Source of the DNA: Hyphomicrobiales bacterium
GTDB lineage: Bacteria; Pseudomonadota; Alphaproteobacteria; Rhizobiales; JACESI01
Direction of reading: 5' to 3'
Length of the DNA stretch: 64,000 nucleotides
Assembly: GCA_039973685.1 (NCBI GenBank)
Contig: JBDWKL010000046.1
Location: forward strand, 62,001 to 126,000
The notes beneath the pieces were generated by a model, which was given only the letters and a program-made list of their open reading frames with translations, ran no database searches and was not told where the DNA came from. The position numbers and the translations under genes were made by a program. Positions 37,587 to 47,729 of this stretch are shown piece after piece (the stretch's first letter is position 1; each line of letters starts with the position of its first letter).

Positions 37587-38012
37587 TTACATGGTGCTTT
37601 TAACGATGTTCGCCTGATCAGGCAACGCCTCAATAATAACGAAAGCCTGCGCCCACGGATGATCATCCGTTATGGTGAGATGTATTGAAGGAGTGTGGCC
37701 TTCTGGCATCATTGATTGAAGCCATTTTTGGGCCCCACCAGTCAGCAACATGGTTGGTTTACCAGAAGGTGCATTCACCACCCCCATATCGCGCCAGTAA
37801 ACGCCATTACTCAAACCAGTGCCAAGCGCCTTAGAACAAGCTTCCTTGGCTGCAAAACGCTTTGCATATGAAGCTGCGCGTTCCGCTCGTTTGTCTGACT
37901 TTTTGCGTTCAACGTCTGTGAATACACGGTTGGTAAAGCGATCACCAAATCTGGCAAGGGTATCTTCTATCCGTGTGATACGGATCAAATCCGAACCCAG
38001 CCCGATGATCAT
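37587..38012 (-). CDS. acpS: Holo-[acyl-carrier-protein] synthase
   Basis: A 141-residue phosphopantetheinyl transferase that activates acyl carrier protein. The N-terminal [15 protein letters not shown] contains the metal-binding Asp, and [28 protein letters not shown] contains the second metal-binding Glu. The start overlaps the stop of the DUF2062 gene by four bases (ATGA). It continues into lepB, so this small enzyme is tied to envelope and RNA-processing genes as in other rhizobia (where pdxJ often precedes it; no pdxJ here). Confidence 0.95.
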   Translation of the reverse strand: MIIGLGSDLIRITRIEDTLARFGDRFTNRVFTDVERKKSDKRAERAASYAKRFAAKEACSKALGTGLSNGVYWRDMGVVNAPSGKPTMLLTGGAQKWLQSMMPEGHTPSIHLTITDDHPWAQAFVIIEALPDQANIVKSTM

Positions 38013-38695
38013 GAGGATACCTCGTTATCTTTGACTGTACTTTTCACGCTCTTAACACCCGCACTCTTTAGCGCTTCGGAACGAGCCAATTCAGCCTCAT
38101 ATTCAGCGAGTAATTGGCTATCCAACCGTTTCGCCCAATTTGTCTTCGCTTTATCGGCCAACATTTTCAAACGCGACGTTTGATATATGCGAGCCATTTG
38201 GCGAACGATGAGATAAATCACGAACGCTACTGGAATACCAACAGGCAGTGATCCAACCGCCATCGCTTTGATGACAGGCCAAACCACGTCAAACGAATTC
38301 CAGATCATGTCGGCGCTTAGTTCTGGCACCTTAATTTCCGGCGCACCTTCGCGCGATGGGCCGTATAAAATCCAACGCCCTGCGGTCAAAACAGATCCCC
38401 AAATAAATGGGAACGTGATCGGGTTACCGAAGAATGTTCCAGTGGCAGCAGCAACATAGCTACCGCGCATAACGAAACAGATCGCAAAGGCGATGACGAA
38501 GTGAAAACCCAAAAACGGTGTAAACGATGCAAATGAACCTGCCGCAACACCCATCGCGATCACATGCGGCGAAGCTGTTAAGCGAAGAACCCGCAACATC
38601 AGGTACTTAATACTACGCCAAAGCGAACGCCGCGGCCAAAGGGCGACGCGCATTTTCTGACCAAAGGTCTCTTTATTTCGGCGTTTAAAAATCAT
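38009..38695 (-). CDS. DUF2062 membrane protein
   Basis: A 228-residue protein with a basic N-terminus ([29 protein letters not shown]) followed by two membrane hairpins: [55 protein letters not shown], which is the DUF2062 core, and a later segment near residues 150-170. The C-terminal 60 residues are charged and helical. The family is common in alphaproteobacteria beside acpS; a role in envelope or lipid handling is only guessed. It overlaps acpS by four bases. Confidence 0.87.
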   Translation of the reverse strand: MIFKRRNKETFGQKMRVALWPRRSLWRSIKYLMLRVLRLTASPHVIAMGVAAGSFASFTPFLGFHFVIAFAICFVMRGSYVAAATGTFFGNPITFPFIWGSVLTAGRWILYGPSREGAPEIKVPELSADMIWNSFDVVWPVIKAMAVGSLPVGIPVAFVIYLIVRQMARIYQTSRLKMLADKAKTNWAKRLDSQLLAEYEAELARSEALKSAGVKSVKSTVKDNEVSS

Positions 38696-38809
38696 GAATT
38701 CAAATATGTCGCAAAGTTCGTAATATTTACCTAAGGAGCCGCTTAAATTTACATTTCAGATCTAATTAATCTGTTTAACCTAGATAATTACCTTCACGCC
38801 CGTTTCAAC

Positions 38810-39394
38810 CTATTGCAAGCCTCGGCTTCCAGGTTTTGTTGCAGGGATAGCAGCAAGTTCTGGAGGCAGTTTGTCAGCTTCGTAGGCTGGAACTTTATAT
38901 TGCGTTAGTGAGATCAGCGGTTTACCGACATCCGCCTCACCAGCTGAGCGATCGATCAAACAGGCAACAGCAACGGTTTCAATGCCAACATCGGCAAGCG
39001 CCTTTATGCATTCACGAACAGATAGACCTGTTGTTACAATGTCTTCCACCACAACAACCTTCGCCCCTTTATCAAGCTCAAAGCCGCGACGCAGTGTAAA
39101 GATGCCGTCTTGGCGCTCAACATACATTGCTGGCACTTTCATGTGGCGTGAGGTCTCATAACCGGGAATAATACCGCCAACCGCAGGGCCGATCACCGCA
39201 TCAACTTTTCCAAAGCCTGCATCAATGATCTTTTCAGCAAGCGCCTTACACAGGATTTCTGTCTGATCAGGGTATTGGAAAACTTTGGCTTTTTGCAAGA
39301 ACACAGGACTTCTCAAACCAGAAGACAAAATGAAATGTCCCTCAAGGATAGCGCCAGCCTTGCGGAAAACTGCTAAAACTTCATCTTGTGTCAT
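38810..39394 (-). CDS. pyrE: Orotate phosphoribosyltransferase
   Basis: A 194-residue enzyme that joins orotate to PRPP in pyrimidine synthesis. The PRPP-binding motif is [18 protein letters not shown], and the N-terminal [18 protein letters not shown] and the [18 protein letters not shown] loop are typical of the alphaproteobacterial pyrE group. It starts 18 bp after the rel stop codon on the same strand, a frequent rhizobial order. Confidence 0.95.
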   Translation of the reverse strand: MTQDEVLAVFRKAGAILEGHFILSSGLRSPVFLQKAKVFQYPDQTEILCKALAEKIIDAGFGKVDAVIGPAVGGIIPGYETSRHMKVPAMYVERQDGIFTLRRGFELDKGAKVVVVEDIVTTGLSVRECIKALADVGIETVAVACLIDRSAGEADVGKPLISLTQYKVPAYEADKLPPELAAIPATKPGSRGLQ

Positions 39395-39412
39395 TATTGG
39401 TTCCTCTAAACT

Positions 39413-41650
39413 CTACTTATTTATTCTCGTCACTGTACTCACTACAGCACACCGTCGAATATCAGCCATCACGCCATTGAGCGCCTTTAGGTCTTGAACA
39501 AGTAAGTCGACCTCAATGTCTGTGAAATCAGCGGCCCCTTGCAACAACTCTAAGCGTTCAATGTTACAGCCGTGGTTTGCAATGATTTGGGCAATCTGTG
39601 CAAGCGCTCCAGGCTCATTGAGTACGCTGGCAACAATTCTTGCGGGGAAAAGTTGATCTGCCACACCTTCAGCATCCCATCTAACATCGAGCCAAAGGTC
39701 TGGAAGGTCATCAAACTGGCTGAGGGAAGCTGCATGAATGGGGTAGATCGTAACGCCGACGCCAGACTCTAATATCCCAACAATCCGGTCTCCAGGGACG
39801 GCTCCCCCATCAGGGGCATATTTAATCGACATATCAGACGCAAAACCGCGAACATTAATTTTGCCGTCTTTCGAGCGTTCTTGTTGCGAAATCCCAGGGA
39901 CGCGGAATTTCAAGGCATTTGATCCAATGCCAAACCATCCCTCACCCGCGACGACACCGGTTACAGGCTGCTCGTCGGTATGCTTTGCTAGTTCGGGAAA
40001 TAAGACATTGACCACTTCATTGTGAGACATCTCACTTCGCCCTATGCGCGACAAGAGCTCGTCAACCTCTCCAATGCCCAGCTTTTCTGCTGCCTCTAGT
40101 ATCAAATCATCAGAATAGTCTTTTTCCAAAAGCTCCATTTGGCGCATCATCAACTGCTTACCTAGACTTGCATATTGACGGCGCACCTCTGCGCGCGTGG
40201 CACGTCTAATTGCTGCCCGCGCCTTACCTGTCACCACAAGGCTTTCCCATACCGCCAATGGTTTTTGGGCTGGAGAACGCAGAATTTCCACTTCATCGCC
40301 ATTACTCAGCACAGTGACAAGCGGCATAATTCTGCCATTTATCTTTGTCCCGACACAGGTGTCGCCAATATCAGTATGGAGCGCATAAGCGAAATCAATT
40401 GAATTCGCTCCACGAGGCAAAGAAATCAAGCGACCTTTTGGCGTAAAACAAAAAACCTGATCTTGAAAAAGCTCAAGCTTGGTGTTTTCAAGGAAGTCTA
40501 TCGACGTCTCTTCACTGCCTGAACTCGATCTTGCCAACAAATTTACGGTGTCTTGTAGCCATTGATAAGCGTAGCTATCATGTTGAAGCACCATTGATGG
40601 TGACGCGTTCTCATTTGAGCGGTCTTTATAAATCGAGTGGGCTGCCACACCATATTCTGCGATCTCATGCATTTCTTGCGTTCTAATTTGCAATTCCACC
40701 CGTTGGTGGCCTGGACCAACAAGCGTTGTATGGATGGAGCGGTAGTCATTTTGTTTTGGTGTTGAGATGAAATCCTTAAAGCGCCCTGGAACCGTCGACC
40801 ATTTGGTATGTAAAATGCCGAGACATTGATAACAGGCGGCTATGTCGTCCACTAAAATCCGGAAACCATAAATATCAGACAGCTGCTCAAAGCCGACATC
40901 TTTGCGTTCCATTTTTTTGAAGATTGAATAGGGTTTCTTCTCGCGCCCACTTACAACAGCATCAATCCCCGCATCGGATAGAAGCTCGGATATTTCTTCA
41001 ACGATGATTTCGATGTTTTGTATATTTGTGGAGTGGGATTCTTCTAGTCGTTTGCTGATCGCTTCAAAGGCGTCTTCGTTGATCACTTTAAAGGCGAGGT
41101 CTTCGAGTTCCTCACGCATTTCCCGCATACCCATGCGCCCTGCTAGAGGCGCGTAGATGTCTCGGGTTTCTTCAGCCACCCGTTTGCGCTTTTCTATCGG
41201 CACGTAATGAAGCGTGCGCATATTATGGAGCCGGTCAGCAAGCTTAACGATAAGCACGCGCACATCATCCGATATGGCAAGCAATAGCTTTCTAAGGTTT
41301 TCAGCCTGTGCTGCTTCTTTCGATACTAAATCGAGACGCTGAATTTTTGTCAGCCCTTCAACCAAGCCACCAATCTCATGCCCAAACAGTTCGTCGATCT
41401 CTGCGCGGGTAGCATCGGTATCTTCAATTGTGTCATGCAACAAAGCAACCGCTATGGTCGCGTCATCAAGCTTCATATCAGTCAGAATAGCGGCAACTTC
41501 TAGGGGATGGGAAAAATACGGGTCACCTGAGGCACGCTGTTGGTGCCCGTGCTTGGTCATACCATAGACGTAAGCCTTGTTTAGCAACGCTTCATTGGTA
41601 TCCGGATTATACCGCGATACACGTTCTACAAGTTCGAACTGTCTTATCAT
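39413..41650 (-). CDS. rel: Bifunctional (p)ppGpp synthetase/hydrolase (Rel/Rsh)
   Basis: A 745-residue stringent-response enzyme. The N-terminal hydrolase has the HD motif (FSHPLEVAAI and ALLHDTIEDT); the synthetase domain includes KxMxRK-like FKKMERKDVGF and the YRSIHTTLVGP loop. A TGS domain (CFTPKGRLISLPRGANSIDFAYALHTDIGDTC) and a C-terminal ACT domain (LNEPGALAQIAQIIANHGCNIE) follow. Alphaproteobacteria usually have this single long Rsh. It makes and degrades the alarmone in response to starvation. rpoZ lies 143 bp upstream, the conserved rpoZ-rsh order, but a terminator separates them. Confidence 0.96.
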   Translation of the reverse strand: MIRQFELVERVSRYNPDTNEALLNKAYVYGMTKHGHQQRASGDPYFSHPLEVAAILTDMKLDDATIAVALLHDTIEDTDATRAEIDELFGHEIGGLVEGLTKIQRLDLVSKEAAQAENLRKLLLAISDDVRVLIVKLADRLHNMRTLHYVPIEKRKRVAEETRDIYAPLAGRMGMREMREELEDLAFKVINEDAFEAISKRLEESHSTNIQNIEIIVEEISELLSDAGIDAVVSGREKKPYSIFKKMERKDVGFEQLSDIYGFRILVDDIAACYQCLGILHTKWSTVPGRFKDFISTPKQNDYRSIHTTLVGPGHQRVELQIRTQEMHEIAEYGVAAHSIYKDRSNENASPSMVLQHDSYAYQWLQDTVNLLARSSSGSEETSIDFLENTKLELFQDQVFCFTPKGRLISLPRGANSIDFAYALHTDIGDTCVGTKINGRIMPLVTVLSNGDEVEILRSPAQKPLAVWESLVVTGKARAAIRRATRAEVRRQYASLGKQLMMRQMELLEKDYSDDLILEAAEKLGIGEVDELLSRIGRSEMSHNEVVNVLFPELAKHTDEQPVTGVVAGEGWFGIGSNALKFRVPGISQQERSKDGKINVRGFASDMSIKYAPDGGAVPGDRIVGILESGVGVTIYPIHAASLSQFDDLPDLWLDVRWDAEGVADQLFPARIVASVLNEPGALAQIAQIIANHGCNIERLELLQGAADFTDIEVDLLVQDLKALNGVMADIRRCAVVSTVTRINK

Positions 41651-41710
41651 TCCTCAAAAACTCTGTTTGCCGCACGCTGGGGGAATATTGCTTCACACGG
41701 GAGTACAAAA

Positions 41711-41743
41711 CAAAAAACGCCGATTGAGACCAATCGACGTTTT
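41711..41743 (-). terminator. Rho-independent terminator of rpoZ
   Basis: On the minus strand, AACG-CGATTG pairs with CAATCG-CGTT around one mismatch, followed by TTTTTTGTTTT. It lies about 50 bases after the rpoZ stop and before rel, so rel probably also has its own promoter. Confidence 0.8.
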
Positions 41744-41793
41744 CAATGTAGACCACCTTTACAGATGATCAAATAAAGATTTTGGACCAAACC

Positions 41794-42201
41794 TTAGTAA
41801 TCGTCAGAACGATCTGGTGGAACGAGACCTTCGAGGCCACGTAGCAGCTCTTCTTCTGAAATTGCATCATAACTCACCTCTGGCTGATCGCTGTCATGCG
41901 CCATTGGCATCACATCAACCATAGGTTGCGGAGCTTCAACAACCGGCACAATATTCGCTTCAGGCTCATCAACCTCAACATGTTTTTGTAGAGAATGAAT
42001 CAAGTCTTCTTTGAGATCTTCCGGCGAAATTGTTTCATCAGCAATCTCACGCAACGCAACAACAGGGTTTTTGTCGTTATCACGGTCAATTGTGATTTCA
42101 GCGCCAGTTGAAATATTGCGGGCGCGGTGTCCTGCGAGCAAAACAAGCTCAAAGCGATTAGGTACTTTATCGACACAGTCTTCTACGGTAACGCGAGCCA
42201 T
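41794..42201 (-). CDS. rpoZ: RNA polymerase omega subunit
   Basis: A 135-residue omega subunit, which stabilises the beta-prime subunit of RNA polymerase. The first 65 residues hold the conserved fold: [34 protein letters not shown] and [14 protein letters not shown]. The C-terminal half is an acidic Pro-containing tail, as in other rhizobia. The 290 bases upstream to the divergent NYN gene contain no gene; they hold an imperfectly placed palindrome (ACTATT-TT-AATAGT, 42350-42363). Confidence 0.94.
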   Translation of the reverse strand: MARVTVEDCVDKVPNRFELVLLAGHRARNISTGAEITIDRDNDKNPVVALREIADETISPEDLKEDLIHSLQKHVEVDEPEANIVPVVEAPQPMVDVMPMAHDSDQPEVSYDAISEEELLRGLEGLVPPDRSDDY

Positions 42202-42492
42202 GACAAATCTCCAGAATTATACGGGGAACATATTTAAACGGACTTATACGCTGAAATATGAAAAAATCAAGGATTACAAAAGAAGAGTTTACTGCCTACT
42301 TAACAGCCATTCGATACACGCATCAGTTGCAAACGCATCACAAAATGTAACTATTTTAATAGTAAAAAAGTATCATATTTAGGCTTTTCACAGATCAATT
42401 GCGGATTTTTGTTGCTTTCTCAGAACTTCTCCCTTAACCGACCCAAATAAAGAAAAGAATGGCAAAAACGCCATCCCAAGCGGAGACACATT

Positions 42493-43095
42493 ATGTTCGA
42501 CCCACGTGAAAAAGTAGCGCTATTTATTGATGGTGCGAATCTTTACGCAACAGCACGTTCATTAGATTTCGAGATCGATTACCGTCGGCTATTGAGAGAT
42601 TTCAAACAAAAAAGCTACTTGCTTCGTGCCTATTACTACACGGCTCTCGCAGACGACCAAGAATACTCATCCATCCGCCCATTAATTGATTGGCTTGATT
42701 ACAACGGTTACCGCGTTGTTACAAAACCAACCAAAGAATTCACGGACTCACAAGGCCGTAGAAAAGTTAAAGGCAATATGGATATCGAGCTTGCTGTCGA
42801 TATGTTTGAAGCTGCTGAACATGTAGATCACTTGGTTCTATTTTCAGGCGATGGTGATTTCCGCTCCCTCGTGCAAGCAATCCAACGCAAAGGCCGCAAG
42901 GTAAGTGTTGTTTCAACGCTGAGCGTGCAGCCTCCGATGATTTCTGACGACCTTCGTCGTCAAGCTGACAATTTCATTGACCTCAACACATTGCGCAACT
43001 CAATTGGACGCGATCCATCAGAACGCCCAGAACGCGAAATCGGCGGTGATCAAGAAGATGATTACCAAGATGATGTCGTTGCGGCTGAGTACTAG
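42493..43095 (+). CDS. NYN-domain (LabA/DUF88-like) putative ribonuclease
   Basis: A 200-residue cytoplasmic protein with a PIN-like NYN fold. The acidic residues of the nuclease site are visible in VALFIDGANLYATA (about 8-21), GNMDIELAVDMFEAAE (about 95-110) and LFSGDGDFRSLVQA (about 117-130). The C-terminal 35 residues are acidic and disordered. Proteins of this family are thought to cleave RNA, but substrate and role are unknown. GGAG lies eight bases before the ATG. A glycosylase gene follows after 15 bp. Confidence 0.9.
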   Translation: MFDPREKVALFIDGANLYATARSLDFEIDYRRLLRDFKQKSYLLRAYYYTALADDQEYSSIRPLIDWLDYNGYRVVTKPTKEFTDSQGRRKVKGNMDIELAVDMFEAAEHVDHLVLFSGDGDFRSLVQAIQRKGRKVSVVSTLSVQPPMISDDLRRQADNFIDLNTLRNSIGRDPSERPEREIGGDQEDDYQDDVVAAEY

Positions 43096-43110
43096 GTAGA
43101 AGTTGAGCCT

Positions 43111-43791
43111 ATGACTAAGAATTCTAAAGCGGGATCCAGTTCATCTGATCCCGCTTTTTTAATTGATCCACCCTATACCTGCGACTTGTGCCCTCGCCTG
43201 CATGACTTCATCGGTGGCTACAAAAAAACTGAACCGATATGGTTCAACGGGCCAGTTCCAACATTTGGCGACCAAGACCCCAAAATATTGATTGTTGGCT
43301 TGGCGCCCGGTTTGCGCGGGGCGAATAAAACAGGTCGTCCCTTTACCGGTGATTATGCTGGTGACCTTCTTTATGAAACGCTTGCGAAATTTGGCTTCTC
43401 ATCTGGCACTTACGATAAGCACCCTGATGACGGGGTGACCCTGCATGACATTGCCATCACTAATGCAGTGCGTTGCGTTCCACCGCAAAACAAACCGACG
43501 ACTGAGGAAATAAAGACCTGTCGACCGTTTCTGCAAAACACAATTGCCTCATACAAGAACCTTAAGGGTTTCTTGGTTCTCGGGCGCATCGCTCACGATA
43601 CCTTATTGCGCACCTTCTCTATTCCGCTCAAAACGCACCCCTTCGCCCACGGCGCAGTGCATGAGACGGAAGCAGGCTTGATGATATTTGATAGCTATCA
43701 TTGCTCGCGCTACAACACGAACACGAACCGACTGACACCTGAGATGTTTGAAGATGTGTTCAAAACCATGCGCGAGCGTATCGACGCATAA
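43111..43791 (+). CDS. Uracil-DNA glycosylase, family 5 (UDGb-type)
   Basis: A 226-residue base-excision enzyme. The N-terminal CDLCPRL gives a Cys pair that can ligate an iron-sulfur cluster, with other cysteines at CVPPQ and CRPF. The first active-site motif is ILIVGLAPGLRGANKTGRPFTGDYAGDLLY, with GLAPG rather than the GQDPY of family 1, and no catalytic Asp, which fits family 5. The second motif region is SYHCSRYNTNTNRLT. It is 15 bp downstream of the NYN-domain gene and converges with smpB. Confidence 0.87.
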   Translation: MTKNSKAGSSSSDPAFLIDPPYTCDLCPRLHDFIGGYKKTEPIWFNGPVPTFGDQDPKILIVGLAPGLRGANKTGRPFTGDYAGDLLYETLAKFGFSSGTYDKHPDDGVTLHDIAITNAVRCVPPQNKPTTEEIKTCRPFLQNTIASYKNLKGFLVLGRIAHDTLLRTFSIPLKTHPFAHGAVHETEAGLMIFDSYHCSRYNTNTNRLTPEMFEDVFKTMRERIDA

Positions 43792-43808
43792 AGCACACTT
43801 GGCGGCAC

Positions 43809-44288
43809 TTATCCGCGATCACGCATGAGCCGTGATTTCTCACGGTTCCAATCGCGACGCTTTTCCGTCTCGCGCTTGTCGTGCAACTTCTTACCTTTGC
43901 CAAGACCAAGTTCGATCTTCGCCCGCCCACGATCATTGAAATAAACCTTCAGCGGTATCAGCGTCATGCCGTCTCGTTGAATGGAGGCAGACATTTTGTC
44001 AATTTGTTTTCTGTGCAACAAAAGCTTGCGACGGCGGCGCGGCTGGTGATTAAATCGGTTCCCTTCCAAATATTCAGGAATATAGGAATTAATCAGCCAA
44101 ATCTCATTGCCTTCGTCACTGGCATAACTCTCAGCAATCGTCGCCTTGCCTCCACGCAACGACTTCACTTCGGTGCCTGTTAGTAGCAAGCCCGCCTCAA
44201 TCGTTTCCACGATTTCATAGTTATAGCGCGCCTTGCGATTATCGGCGGCGACTTTAATAGACGGTTTTTTTGCTTTCTTATTGGCCAT
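43809..44288 (-). CDS. smpB: SsrA-binding protein SmpB
   Basis: A 159-residue partner of tmRNA in ribosome rescue. The ATG at 44288 is preceded in frame by a TTG, which I do not use. Motifs: [51 protein letters not shown] and the basic C-terminal tail with [27 protein letters not shown], all standard. No tmRNA gene was found in the window. It lies 11 bp downstream of dapA on the same strand. Confidence 0.96.
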   Translation of the reverse strand: MANKKAKKPSIKVAADNRKARYNYEIVETIEAGLLLTGTEVKSLRGGKATIAESYASDEGNEIWLINSYIPEYLEGNRFNHQPRRRRKLLLHRKQIDKMSASIQRDGMTLIPLKVYFNDRGRAKIELGLGKGKKLHDKRETEKRRDWNREKSRLMRDRG

Positions 44289-44298
44289 CAACCTGCAT

Positions 44299-45177
44299 TC
44301 AATTTAACAGACCAGCATGAATGAGGGCTGCATCAATTTCGCGCTCAACAGCTTCAGAAATGGTCGTAAGAGGAAGGCGAACTTCGTTGTTCAAAACACC
44401 AAGTTTCGACAAAGCATATTTGGCACCAGCAACGCCTGGCTCCAAGAAAATTGCACGATGAAGCGGTGCCAAACGATCCAAAATTTCTAGCGCACCAGCA
44501 AAATCACCCGCGAGCGTTTTTGTTTGAAACTCAGAACATAGACGCGGCGCGACATTGGCTGTAACCGAAATACAGCCGCGGCCACCATGTGTATTGAAAG
44601 CAAGTGCAGTCATGTCTTCACCAGAAAGCTGGATGAAGTCTGTGCCCATTGCCATGCGCTGCAAAGCAACACGGGCCAAATCGCCAGTCGCATCTTTAAC
44701 GCCGACAATGTTTTCACAGTCGTTAAACAAGGCTGCCATCGTTTCAACCGACATATCAACCACGCTACGAGGCGGGATATTATAGATGATGATCGGGATC
44801 GAGATTGCGTCATTAATCGCTTTAAAATGCGCATAAAGACCCGCTTGCGTTGGTTTGTTGTAATAAGGCGTTACAACCAAAACGCCATCAGCGCCGACGC
44901 TTTCAGCGTGTTTTGCAAGATCAATCGCTTCAGCGGTGTTGTTTGAACCAGCACCCGCAACAACAGGAACGCGCTTTGCAACCGTTTTAACGCAAAGCTC
45001 GACCACACGTTTATGCTCATCGTGGGTCAATGTTGGTGATTCACCTGTGGTCCCCACTGGCGCAAAACCATGAGACCCTTGTTCGATTTGCCATTCAACG
45101 AATTTCACAAACGCTTCTTCATCCAAAGCACCGTTTGAAAATGGCGTTACCAAAGCTGGCATTGATCCTTGAAACAT
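44299..45177 (-). CDS. dapA: 4-hydroxy-tetrahydrodipicolinate synthase
   Basis: A 292-residue Schiff-base aldolase for lysine and diaminopimelate synthesis. I start it at the ATG at 45177 ([13 protein letters not shown]) rather than at the TTG six codons upstream. Conserved parts: [32 protein letters not shown], the [12 protein letters not shown] strand with the key Tyr, and GVKDATGD with the catalytic lysine. Diaminopimelate is the cross-linking residue of peptidoglycan, which fits the envelope enzymes around it. It diverges from the lytic transglycosylase. Confidence 0.96.
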   Translation of the reverse strand: MFQGSMPALVTPFSNGALDEEAFVKFVEWQIEQGSHGFAPVGTTGESPTLTHDEHKRVVELCVKTVAKRVPVVAGAGSNNTAEAIDLAKHAESVGADGVLVVTPYYNKPTQAGLYAHFKAINDAISIPIIIYNIPPRSVVDMSVETMAALFNDCENIVGVKDATGDLARVALQRMAMGTDFIQLSGEDMTALAFNTHGGRGCISVTANVAPRLCSEFQTKTLAGDFAGALEILDRLAPLHRAIFLEPGVAGAKYALSKLGVLNNEVRLPLTTISEAVEREIDAALIHAGLLN

Positions 45178-45433
45178 AACCCTGTGGTCCTTCAACTAAC
45201 CGTTTGGGGCGTTCACCCCGACAATTCCAATTGATTGCTTAAATATAGCCTCGAAACCATAAGTTCCGCATCACACGATAACAAGGCCTTGAGCTCATAT
45301 TCAGCCGATTGGTAATACACGAATTTTCGATAGGGTAAATGGCATAATGAATGTTTCTTTAATCAGTTTAGGGCAAATTCGTCACTTATGGGTTGGGGTG
45401 TTGCCGACAGGCACCTTTTGTATGAGTTGAGTA

Positions 45434-47635
45434 ATGAAGCCTTTTGCGAACCATTTCTGCCGTTTTACAGTTATTGCGGGCGCAAGCCTTCTTGGAAGTT
45501 TGAGCGTTTATGGCTCATTTTCTAAAGCCCAAGAACTGATCCCGTTCCCGTCTCCGCGCCCTGCCCATCAGGTGGATCAAGCCGCAACGACGTTGGCAAT
45601 CGCGCCAGCGGCGGCCGCTACCCCTTCAGCCGTTGGTCAACTTATTCCATTCCCTGTCGTTCGCCCGAGCTATATAGGCACGCCGCAAACCACAGTGGCG
45701 CGAACATCCCAGAAGGCTTTGGCAGGCGGCCCATCGACTAAGGGTCATTCTATTGCCCCCTTGCGCAGCTTCTTTGCATCGTTCGATAAAAAAGATGGCG
45801 CGGGTGCACTTCGAGCAAAAGCTGCCCTTCGTCATCCGCTCGATAAAAAGATCGCCGCATGGATGATCTCAACCACATCCACACGAGGTTTTTCTCATTC
45901 GACCTTGCTTAAGAATAGCCAAGAGGTGAATAATTGGCCTGGTGGTGCGGCTATGCGGTTGGCACGAGAAAACACGCTGGTTAAGCGCGCAAAGCCTGCG
46001 GCATGGGTCGCGCGTTCTCTGCCACAAGAACCTTCCACCGATGATGGGAAGATGCTCCAAATCAAATCACTGCTTGCAAGTGGTGATAGAAGCCGAGCAA
46101 CAAGCAACCTACGTAAGTATTGGGTCAATCAGAATTTCAGCCGCTCGCTTGAGGCGCGCATCTTAAAATCATACGGCAATCTATTGTCTCGTCGCGACCA
46201 TGAAGCCCGTGCAAGCCGTTTGCTTTATGATGAGCGTGCGAATGCTGCCCTTCGTCTTGCACCAAAAGTTTCACGCAGCAACCGCGCGTTGATGAATGCG
46301 CGAATCGCAGTGATCAGACGACAAAAAAATGCAGGCAGCCTACTTGCGAACCTTCCTGCTTCTGCCAAATCTGATCCAGCCTACTTCTTCGCTCGCGTCC
46401 AACATTTGCGTCGTGCAGATAATTGGGTGTCAGCGGGTAAAGTCATGGTCCAAGCACCACGCGATCCATCTCGCCTCGTAGATTTACGTGAATGGTGGAT
46501 TGAACGCCGCATTGTGTCGCGCAAAGTGTTAGAAGCAGGTCACCCTCGCCTTGCTTATCAAATCGTCTCGCAATTTTCGACAGATCGCGCGGTTGATCGT
46601 ATCGACGCGCAATTCCATGCCGGATGGTACGCGCTTCGCTTTGCAAAAGACCCGAAAACCGCTCTTCGTCATTTCATTAAAATTCGCGAAATTTCAGACA
46701 AGCCCCTTTCCCTTTCCCGTGCTCATTACTGGACTGGCCGTGCCCACCAAGCACTGGGTTCAAACGGTCAGTCGAAACAGTCCTATCAGCAAGCGGCGCG
46801 CTATCCACACACCTATTATGGACAGCTCGCCCTTCGTCAGCTTGGTCATAGCTCGATTGCATTAGCACAGCTGCCCAAAACGGCTGCTGCAAAGGCTGGT
46901 TTTGAACGGCACTTGTTTGTGCAAGTCATTCGCCGCCTCGATGAAGCAGGTCAAAAAGGCCGCACAGGCATCTTCTATCGTCATTTAGCGCAAACCCTCA
47001 CCAATCCGGCTGATGTTACTCTATTGGCCGTATTAGCTGATCAAAACCGTCTCTTCCCGATTTCACTGCAAGTCGGCAAGCTGGCGTTATCAAAAGGCGT
47101 CAATGTCCCTCGCCTTGCCTTCCCCCTCGGCGCTATCCCGCGCAAAGCTGGCATCTCGAACCAAGATAAAGCAATGGCCTATGCAATCGCCCGCCAAGAA
47201 AGCGCCTTTAATGTGGGGGCCGTTAGCCATGCAGATGCACGCGGCCTCATGCAGCTTCTTCCGTCAACGGCGAAACTCACAGCGAGAAGGATTGGGGTTG
47301 CTTACCGCCCATCCAAATTGACCCGTGACGGCGCTTACAATGCGAAACTTGGCAGTGCCTTTTTAAATCAACTGATCAAACGTTTTGGCGGGTCTTATAT
47401 TTTGGGTTTTGCTGGATACAACGCAGGTCCGCGCCGGTCTGATGAATGGATCAAACGCTTCGGTGATCCACGTCGCAACGCCGTTGACGCGATTGATTGG
47501 GTCGAGATGATCCCTTTTGCCGAGACGCGTAATTACGTTCAGCGGGTTATGGAAAACTTTCAGGTCTATCGCCACAGATTAGAAAACGCCCCTCTTTCAA
47601 TCAAGAAAGACCTGAACAAAGGCCGCCCAACCTAG
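45434..47635 (+). CDS. Soluble-type lytic transglycosylase
   Basis: A 733-residue periplasmic peptidoglycan lyase. The signal peptide ends near SKA at residue 32. The mature N-terminus has two copies of a short Pro-rich motif, LIPFPSPRP (35-43) and LIPFPVVRP (70-78). A long alpha-helical superhelix (about 130-520) resembles the Slt U-domain. The catalytic SLT domain near the C-terminus has ARQESAFNVGAVSHADARGLMQLLPSTA, with the catalytic Glu, and ILGFAGYNAGPRRSDEWIKRFGDPR. The smpB-dapA-slt arrangement is conserved in rhizobia. It works on glycan strands, complementing the transpeptidases elsewhere in the window. Confidence 0.93.
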   Translation: MKPFANHFCRFTVIAGASLLGSLSVYGSFSKAQELIPFPSPRPAHQVDQAATTLAIAPAAAATPSAVGQLIPFPVVRPSYIGTPQTTVARTSQKALAGGPSTKGHSIAPLRSFFASFDKKDGAGALRAKAALRHPLDKKIAAWMISTTSTRGFSHSTLLKNSQEVNNWPGGAAMRLARENTLVKRAKPAAWVARSLPQEPSTDDGKMLQIKSLLASGDRSRATSNLRKYWVNQNFSRSLEARILKSYGNLLSRRDHEARASRLLYDERANAALRLAPKVSRSNRALMNARIAVIRRQKNAGSLLANLPASAKSDPAYFFARVQHLRRADNWVSAGKVMVQAPRDPSRLVDLREWWIERRIVSRKVLEAGHPRLAYQIVSQFSTDRAVDRIDAQFHAGWYALRFAKDPKTALRHFIKIREISDKPLSLSRAHYWTGRAHQALGSNGQSKQSYQQAARYPHTYYGQLALRQLGHSSIALAQLPKTAAAKAGFERHLFVQVIRRLDEAGQKGRTGIFYRHLAQTLTNPADVTLLAVLADQNRLFPISLQVGKLALSKGVNVPRLAFPLGAIPRKAGISNQDKAMAYAIARQESAFNVGAVSHADARGLMQLLPSTAKLTARRIGVAYRPSKLTRDGAYNAKLGSAFLNQLIKRFGGSYILGFAGYNAGPRRSDEWIKRFGDPRRNAVDAIDWVEMIPFAETRNYVQRVMENFQVYRHRLENAPLSIKKDLNKGRPT

Positions 47636-47729
47636 TTTGAACGTTAAGGTTGGTTGTGGATGCGCTCTTGTCATTGCGGGGCACCTGCCATAAACCAAGG
47701 GTCAAACAATCAATCATCTGGGTGGCGAC

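Noticed and set aside
42350-42363. ACTATT-TT-AATAGT palindrome upstream of the NYN gene
   Set aside because: Short and AT-rich, in AT-rich DNA 130 bases from the start; chance occurrence is likely.
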